Positions 26,701 to 35,700 of a stretch of DNA of 64,000 nucleotides are shown piece by piece (position 1 is the stretch's first letter; every line of letters begins with the position of its first letter). A model generated the notes under the pieces. It had not been told where the DNA came from. It did not search any database and saw only the letters and a program-made list of their open reading frames with translations. The position numbers and the translations under genes are program-made. This DNA is from Theocolax elegans. Its lineage: Eukaryota > Arthropoda > Insecta > Hymenoptera > Cerocephalidae. The DNA is taken from NCBI GenBank assembly GCA_026168455.1, contig CM047426.1, positions 71,699,986 to 71,763,985 on the forward strand, in the 5' to 3' direction.

Positions 26701-29700
26701 ATATTAAAGTTCCCGAGTTTTTATTTTTGGAAGTTTATACAAGGTACCATAGGGTATCAGAGGGTTAAGTGTATGGAACCTCTCGAGCGACTTATTTTAA
26801 TACATTGAAAATACTCTAATTAATAAAATCTCTAATTAGAATGATTTAATTGAAGCCAAAGAATTTATTTTTCATTTCATTTGAAGTTAAACTTTATTTA
26901 CAGAATTCTTCTTTAATTAAATTGTGTCGATGACATTTGAAATAAATTTACTGCCAAAGTTACGTTCCTTTCTTGTCATCACATGATTTAATTTCAATTA
27001 CAAATAAAGATCCTATAGTATGTAATGTAATAAATCTAATTAAATATGGAGATTTCAAAAATTTTTCATTAAGTGGTTTTATTTTTTTTTATTCAGTACT
27101 GGTCTGGTAAATATAGCAATCAAAATTCTATTTGGACGAGAGGATTTTTATTTTCAATCAGAATTCTATAGTCTGTCTAGATATATTATGATATATTATA
27201 ATAATATATCTAGATAGACTAGATATATTATGATATATAAGCTCTCAAAACAGTTATAACAATTTCAAGCAATTCAGTTAATTGAGTTTTGTATGTATAA
27301 TTTTGTTGACTTTTAAATATTTTGTAAATGAAGTTTTGTACATGTACGATAATATAACGCAATTAGTTGGTATGTATCACAAATGTATTTTGTATAAAGT
27401 TTTATTAATCATAATATAATAGAAATAAAATATTACTATTAGTTATAAGTATACTTTTTATTATTTATTTTAAAATGTTATATATATATATATATATATA
27501 ATAAAATTTTCCTATCCCTTTCTAATTTTGCAGAAAGCATATACAAAGTTCCCGGTGATGATACGCACTTTTATGGTACTTTTACAACTTCTACAAATGG
27601 TTTAATGGGATCTGCTATTTGTTCTTTCCATATCGATGCTATACAGGACGCTTTCCGCGGAAAATTCAAAGAGCAAGCAACAAGCAGCAGTGCTTGGTTA
27701 CCTGTACTATCGAATAAAGTACCAGAACCTAGACCTGGTCAATGCGTCAATGATACGGAAACTCTACCAGATACTGTACTTAACTTCATAAGATCACATC
27801 CGCTTATGGATTCGGCAGTTTCACACGAGAATGAAAAACCGGTCTTTTATAAGCGTGATATTATGTTGACGAAGTTAGTAGTAGATAAGCTACGAATTGA
27901 ATTTGTGGGAATGGATGTAGACTACACGATTTATTATGCTGGGTCAAGTAAGTATATATTTAATACTACACACACACATACACACACACACACTTTTACC
28001 GTGGCGGGGGGGGGGGGGGTCGTCTATAATAGATCTAACCTTCATCAATCCTAGATGGATGAAGGGAGGGTTTATCTGGAAAGTTAGTGATCGTTACATT
28101 GGGAGCGACCATCAAGCACTCGAGTACCAGCTCCAAACGATGACTAACAGGGCAGCAGGCCGAAACAAAAGCATCCAATATAAGAGATGGGTACCGTCTA
28201 CCTTCGACCGGGAAATGTTCCTCTGCTCGGAACACCGGAAGAATGAGCCGAGGAACTCGCACATATACATGACTTTTGGCTTGCAATGTCTCTATGGCCG
28301 GGAAATCCATCCCCCGTGGCCGTCCACCTGTTTACTGGTGGAATGAGAATATCGCAAAAATACGCCGTGAGCGACTGCGGACTCGGCGACTGCACCAGAG
28401 AGCTCGGCCTACGAGGAAAAGCGGAAAGAGCTCAAGGCTGCAATTAAAGCGGCTAAACGTAATTGCTGGCGCGAGTTTTGCGAGTAAGTGAACCGCGATT
28501 CCTGAGGTAAGCCGTACAAAATGGTGATGAATAAGATCAAACCCAGGGGCGTCTCAACGCCATCGTGTCCACATTTTCTTGATAGCGGTGCGCCACCTAT
28601 TCCCACAACATCAAGAACGGGCAGCCGAGACAGGCCTAATAAGGACCGACAGTGCAGTCGCGTCGCCAGATATTAACATAACCGAGCTGAAAATGGCTGT
28701 AAGGAGAATATCCGTCCGTAAAGCTTCAGGGCCGGATGGAATACCTGGTCTGGCCATTAAGACCGCTGCGCTGAATGTGCCACAAATTTTTGCCGACACA
28801 TTCAGTGCTTGTTTTCAAGTATTCCCAGCACAGTGAAAGGTACAGAGGTTGGTGCTTCTCCCAAAGGGAAGCCAACCACCTGAGAACCCTTGCTCGTACC
28901 GTCCACTCTGTTTGTTGGGTATAGCTGGGAAGCTGTTCGAGCGTGTCATTTGTGTCAAGCTACAAGCAGCCATTGCAAAGGCAGGCGGTCTGTCCGATAA
29001 TCAGTTCGGTTTTCAGAAAGAGCGCTCAACTATTGAACTGGCCACCAATGCCACCAATCCACTGTCCATGAATGCTTCCGCAGTTACCTGTGCCGCATTA
29101 AAGTGTACGAGAGCGGAGAGAGCCCAACGTACCCTGGAGTGGATGAAGACGTGGAACATGTTCTCTTTCATTGCCCAAACTTCCTGGAAAAACGCCAACA
29201 ATTCCAGGAGTATTGGAACGGCCCTCTAACACCCAAGGGTCTAGGGAAGTGCCTGCTCGTATCACAGAGAGGATGGGGTGCCGTGGTTATCCTCGCTACT
29301 AACATCGTGGAGCGGCTGAATCTTATCAGAAGAATTGAAGAGAGAAGAAGAAACGTCGGCAACAATATCAGCCTGACAGATCGGCATGACTGTCCCCCTG
29401 AAGTAAAGCCTCACGGCAATTCCCGGGAGGGGGGGCTAACAGTCGAATGAAGAAACCCTGCCTGTGTGATCTGGCAGGGGGTTTTTTAGTGGGTATTCCT
29501 GTGGTGTACAGTGCAGCACGGGCGAATCCCACACGTCGTACGTAAATGCATTTTTTGCCTCTCTACCCAATAGAAAACACACACACACACATAAAAATTA
29601 CACGCATATATGTTCAAGATTTTGTAATATTATGTTTGTCTAATAATATATAAATAGTAACAAAGAAATTTATGTATATTCGTAGACTAACGGGATGTCG

Positions 29701-32700
29701 GATCTAAATTATAGGGAGTTTTGACATTTAAAATCTGAAAAATAGTTTAAAATATTAGTAAGGACGTGACGATTGACTTTTCTACAAAACGAATTATTTT
29801 TGTAGTAATAATTGATTAACACATTTTTGATAAGTAATTTTGAGTAAAAAAGATATAAACTTTAAATCCAAACATAATATACACTTAGCGATTAAAAATC
29901 CAAAAATATTTGAATATATTGTTTAAAGTACGTATAAGGCTTGATTAAAGGATTTTCCCAAAAATTAATTTTTTGTTTATAAAAAATATAAGGAATTTTC
30001 ATTTTCTGATTCCGACATCCCCTTAAGTCGATAGATACTAAGTAAATGATTAAAAACATCGATATTAATAAACATTCAGCATTTATTTAACTTCAAAAAT
30101 CAATAATTATTGAACAAATATATTGAACAAAATATTTTACTTATATTTTCATATAATATTATCATGTAAAATAGATGCTTAAAGGGATGACATACAAACG
30201 CGATAAGGCTGTAAATAAAACAATATGGAATAAAAGGAGAGAAGCCTTTCCAAACTGAAATATTACGTTTTCTAAAGAAGTCTTACCAAAAATGTAAACT
30301 TAACCTCAACAGGGTATGCAAACTTGATATTTTTGATAAGACTTTTATCAAAAACACATCAATATTTTAGTCTAAATTGACAATATTGTTAGATTATGGA
30401 TAAACAAAAGTGCCTCTTCTCTTATTTGTTTACAAACTATTTCATTTTTTTATCAATTAATCATCAAAAATTGAGTATTGGACCTCTTTAAGAAAAGTCA
30501 GATTTAAAGAGCCGCGGTGGCTCATGGGTAGAGCTCCCGACTCTCACACCGAGGGTCGTGGGTTCGATCCCAGACGTGTACCTCTGAAAATTTTTTCATG
30601 TGCATTTTTCGAACACCGCGACTCAGTGGCCCGGCGTGTCACTATAATGTGATGCCAGTTCGGGTGCGCGTGCGTTTCGTGCACTTGTCAGTGCATGAGA
30701 GGCACGGGCATCTGAACTATAGGGAACGTTAGGGACGCGAAGTTGTAAAGAGGATCGCGGTGGTTCCAGCGGGAGGACAGGAAACTGTAATTATTAAACT
30801 AATTACAGTGACCGATGATATCTTCCGATGGACACAAGCACCACTGTTTCAACTACATGTGCTTTGTTTACAGACACACCGTTCACCTCCGTCGCTGATT
30901 AGCCCTGGCAGCATAAATAGAGCGACGTTAAATAACAAAAAAAAAAAAAAAAAGTCAGATTATTTTGCGATTCCAAATCTGATGTCTATTTCTGCATAGG
31001 ATGGTCGTGTATCATATCTTGCCTATCTCGAGCTATGTGGACAGGTAACGTCAGAGCTTGAACACTATGTTATTTCGGCCTTGTACCTTTATATTATTGT
31101 TGCTCTGACCCTGTCTGTTGATATGCCGAAAATTGTTTCGTACTAATTGTATTTTGTGTCCCACTTTTAAAGTTGATTTGTAGTGGACGTAACAAACACA
31201 TTAGCCATTTCACCGCCACTCATAAACGAAATAGGATTGTTTCTTGTTCTTCTTGTTATACTTTTTCAATGCCTCTTTCTTCGGGGTTGAATATATTTAA
31301 GGAGCTCGTTGGTAGTTCTTTGTCTCAGCAAGTAAAGTCATTTTTATAAATTTTAGATATGGTATATTTTAGAAAAGTTCGTAGAATGAGAACCTGCTCC
31401 TTTTATCTGGAATCGGTAAATTTCTTGTCTCATAGTAGATGTTGTAATTAGTTCTTGCTACGTTGCATCATACTCGAAGATTTAAATTTATTAATTACAC
31501 TTACAAATGTTGATCTCGATCATACGTGCTCTGTTTGATTGGTGTGGAATACAACCTCCTTCTGACGTTCTAAGACTTGCTGCCTAAACTGCTTTTCACA
31601 GGGACTTCCACACATAAACCCCTAACAATCATCCGTATGAGGATCTGACTTCCTGCATTTACAATTTTCTATATTTACTAATTCTACCACATTTGGTTTC
31701 TTATTAAGTTCTGAGCTTTAGCGTTCCCCTATCTTTTACAATTTTAGTCCATCCCGAGTATTTTATTTCCTCGGTGCTCTTCATATCTGACCAATTGTTC
31801 CCTAACAGGATTCAGGATCAACAGACCCGATATTGAGTTGATAAATATATTAATAATAATGATAATAACAATACTAATTAAACAAATATTAATGATAAGT
31901 GTACTAAACAAATTATATTTATAATATGTTGTAGGTGACGGTAGAGTACACAAAGTTGTTCAATGGATCGACAGTGACGGAGAATCACAATCCATTTTGT
32001 TAGATGTATTCGATGTAACACCTGGAGAAGCTATTCAAGCAATGGAAATATCACGAGAACATAAGGCGTTGTATGTAGCATCTGATCATAGAATTAAGCA
32101 AATTGATTTGGTTATGTGTTCCCGACGATACGATAATTGTCTAAGATGCGTCCATGATCCATATTGTGGCTGGGACAAGGATACAAATACATGCAAACCT
32201 TACGCTCCAGGGTAAAAGATTGATTTTTATATCATAAAATTGATATACCGATATTTTTATAGTTCGAGTTTAAATTTTGTTTTATTAGTAATTAATGACT
32301 AATATCAATAATTAACATTATTTTTTATCACTTAATTTATATCAGAATTAGCCAATTTAACTCCACAGGCATTATTATTTTTTTATAATTTGTATTTATA
32401 AAATTTTTAATTATGGTTTAAAGTATAATTTGCGTATGTAAATGTTTTTGCATAATGAAAGAATAGGGTGAATGTGGCAGTTAATGATACTAATGCTGGA
32501 AAATCTGGAAAAAGTTATCTGAACAAAATAAAGTTTAGCTCTTAACTTAATTAATTTTTATCCTGTATTACAGTACTATGTGCAGTATATATTTTGTTAA
32601 AATGTAAAAGTCAATTTTAGACAAAGTAAATAGTTAATCAAACAAATATTATTATATATTATATTTATTACTCAATAATTTAATAATATCAGAAAATAAT

Positions 32701-35700
32701 ATATGGCCACTCAGTAATTTCCAAGTGTTCGTAAAGTGGCACATGTACCCTTTGATTTAAATATATGTGTAATACAAACGAAAGGACTAATATATTATAT
32801 TTTTTATATAGATTGTTACAGGATGTAACGAATAGTACAGCAGATATGTGTGACAATAGCGTCGGTAAACGTAAATTAGTAGTAACATGGGGCCAATCTA
32901 TACATCTTGGTTGTTTCATTAAAATGCCAGAAGTATTATCTAATCATGAAGTTAAATGGTACCACTATAGCAAAGAAAAAGGTCGCTACCAAATATTTTA
33001 TAAATACGGCATAACTGGTGACAAATTCATTGAAACGTCAGAAAAAGGCCTAGTTATAGTTGGCGTAAATGAGCAAGATGCAGGAAGATATGATTGTTGG
33101 TTAGGTGGCGCACTCCTTTGTTCCTATAATATTACAGTAGATGCACATAGATGCTCAGCACCAGCCAAATCTAACGATTATCAAAAGATATATTCTGACT
33201 GGTGTCATGAGTTTGAAAAATATAAGTCTGCAATGAAAAGTTGGGAAAAGAAACAAGCAGTAAGTTGAAAACATTTTATTCTTATTAATTGTGTAAACAA
33301 TTCAAACTAAGCTTTTGTTCTATCGTACATATTATTAATATTTTAATAATCAATTTGCAATTTACTATTCAACTATCTAGTTAACCCTTTTAGACCCAAT
33401 ATACATTATAATGTACATAGATGAAAATTTTAAATTAAAAACCAATATAAAACGTAAATTATTAAAAATAGTAAAAAAATATTTTATTAGTATTTTTGGA
33501 TTAAAAAATTATATTAAGTCAATTCTATATTTAAAAACAATCGTGGTAATAAAATTATAAATAAAAATATGAAAAAATTCTAAATTAATTCAGGTCTGAA
33601 AAGGTTAAATTAATTATAATTCCATGAATTTACTATTAGGTATATTATTCATTTTATGAATAACAAAATTGATATTGATTATTAATATTGATAAAAAATA
33701 TTATATTTATTAAGTTTAACTAACAAGGAGAGTATCCCAGGTCCGGATTACGGATATTGTCCTAACTCTAGGATAAGTTTTGTTATATAAAAATATGAAG
33801 AAAGCCAGAGTTATAGACCCTAACGCTCGATATTACGGAAGTTATACACTGTTAATGTTATTTTTAAAAAAAAAGAACCTTTACTTCAAATGCTTATAAC
33901 TTTTAAACAATAAACTATCAGCCCTCAAATATAAATTCATTTAAAAGCTGAGATAACATAGATACAGTTTAAAAAAAAATAAGCTCAAATCCGTTGCAAT
34001 GGAGCAAAGTTGTAGCAGAAATAAAAATTTGTAGAAATTTTGACAAAAATTAAGCACTGTGATTTGTTAAGCTAAATGTCTACAAATTTTTATTTCTGTT
34101 ACAACTTAGCTCCATTGCAATGGATTTAAGCTTATTTTTTTTTAAACTGTATTTATTTTATCTCAGCTTTTTAATGAATTAAAGTTTGAGGACTGATGTT
34201 AGATTGTTTAAAAGTTATAAGCGTTTTAAGTGAAAGTACATTTTTTTGAAATTTTGCTTTAATAGCGTATAACTTTTGTTAAATTAAGCGTTATAGTCTA
34301 TAACTCTGGCTTTCTTCATATTTTTATATTACAAAACTTATCCTAGAGTTAGGACAAGATCCGTGATCCGGACCTGGGATACTCTCCTTGTAAGCAATAA
34401 TATGTATTATCAATGACATGTGTAATACTAGTGCAATTATGGCCCGACTGTTTAGAATCGGTGTCCGCGATATTTTGTTGGTACTTGAAACTCAAGACTT
34501 ATTATTTTCTCGATTGTTTAGGCGTCGTAGCTCTATGCGATACGTTAGACGTTTAACTGATAAAATGAGATACTAATATTATAATAATTAACTATTTTTT
34601 GTTACTTTCCCACCTTCTTTTAATAATTATGCAATCAATTGTTGTAGAAAGAATTTATTTATTAATACTCCCGGTCGAAAAAAAATAAGTGAAAATTTAA
34701 CTAAAAAATTTACTTAAAAATTTAGTTAAAAAGGTAGCTATTATCAGTTAAATTTTCAATTACAGGGATTCAAATTTTTCAGAATAATATTTAATTAAAA
34801 ATTTGATTATTATTAGCTATATTTTTAACTGAATATTTAAGTAAATGTTTAGTTGCCCTTAAAACAAAAATGCAGTTGAAAATTCAGTTAATTAAATATT
34901 TAATTGAAAATGTAACTATTATTAAGTAAATTTTTAATTATATAATTTGGTTATTATTAGCTATATTTTTAACTGAATACTTAACTAACTAACAAACGAA
35001 CAATTGTTTTTGTAGATCAATGTGAAATATTTAAGTTTAAATATCGGTTTGATTGTTTACCTCTAATTATTTTCGAGTTATATTCTTCGGCTATTCCTAA
35101 CAGCATTCAACGTTGTGGAAACATTGTGCCAACATTAATTTAGCAACATTCCAAAGTTGTTATGCAATGTTGGAGAAACGTTGCTGTAACGTGGGAAATT
35201 TCCGCTAATTTTTGTAAATTGCCGCGATGGGTGGAAACCAACGTTGAAACAACGTCTAAGTAACGTTGAAGAGCAACGAACATTTCCCACGTGGCAACTT
35301 TCATAACGTTGGAATGTTGCTAAAATAACGTCGCCTTATATTCCGGCGATAATAATTAAATTTCATAAACGGTGAATTAATTAAATTTTTAACTATATTT
35401 TTGTTTGCAGTGCAACTAAATAGTTAGTTAAATATTCAGTTAAAAATATAGCTAATAATAATCAAATTTTTAATTAAATATTATTCTGAAAATTTTGAAT
35501 CCTTGTAATTGGAAATTTAACTGATAATAGCTACCTTTTTAACTAAATTTTTAAGTAAATTTTTTAGTTAAATTTTCACTTATTTTTTTTCGACCGGGCT
35601 CAATGTTATTTTTGTAGGGAACTAGATTATAAGACTCTTTTATTTTAATAACGTATATTTTAATATGTATTGACTCGTAAATGATAGTAGAAATGATTGA

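Noticed and set aside
27936..28346. A single ORF starting in the semaphorin intron and running through the AC repeat
   Set aside because: It only bridges microsatellite, G run and retroelement; the start has no meaning.
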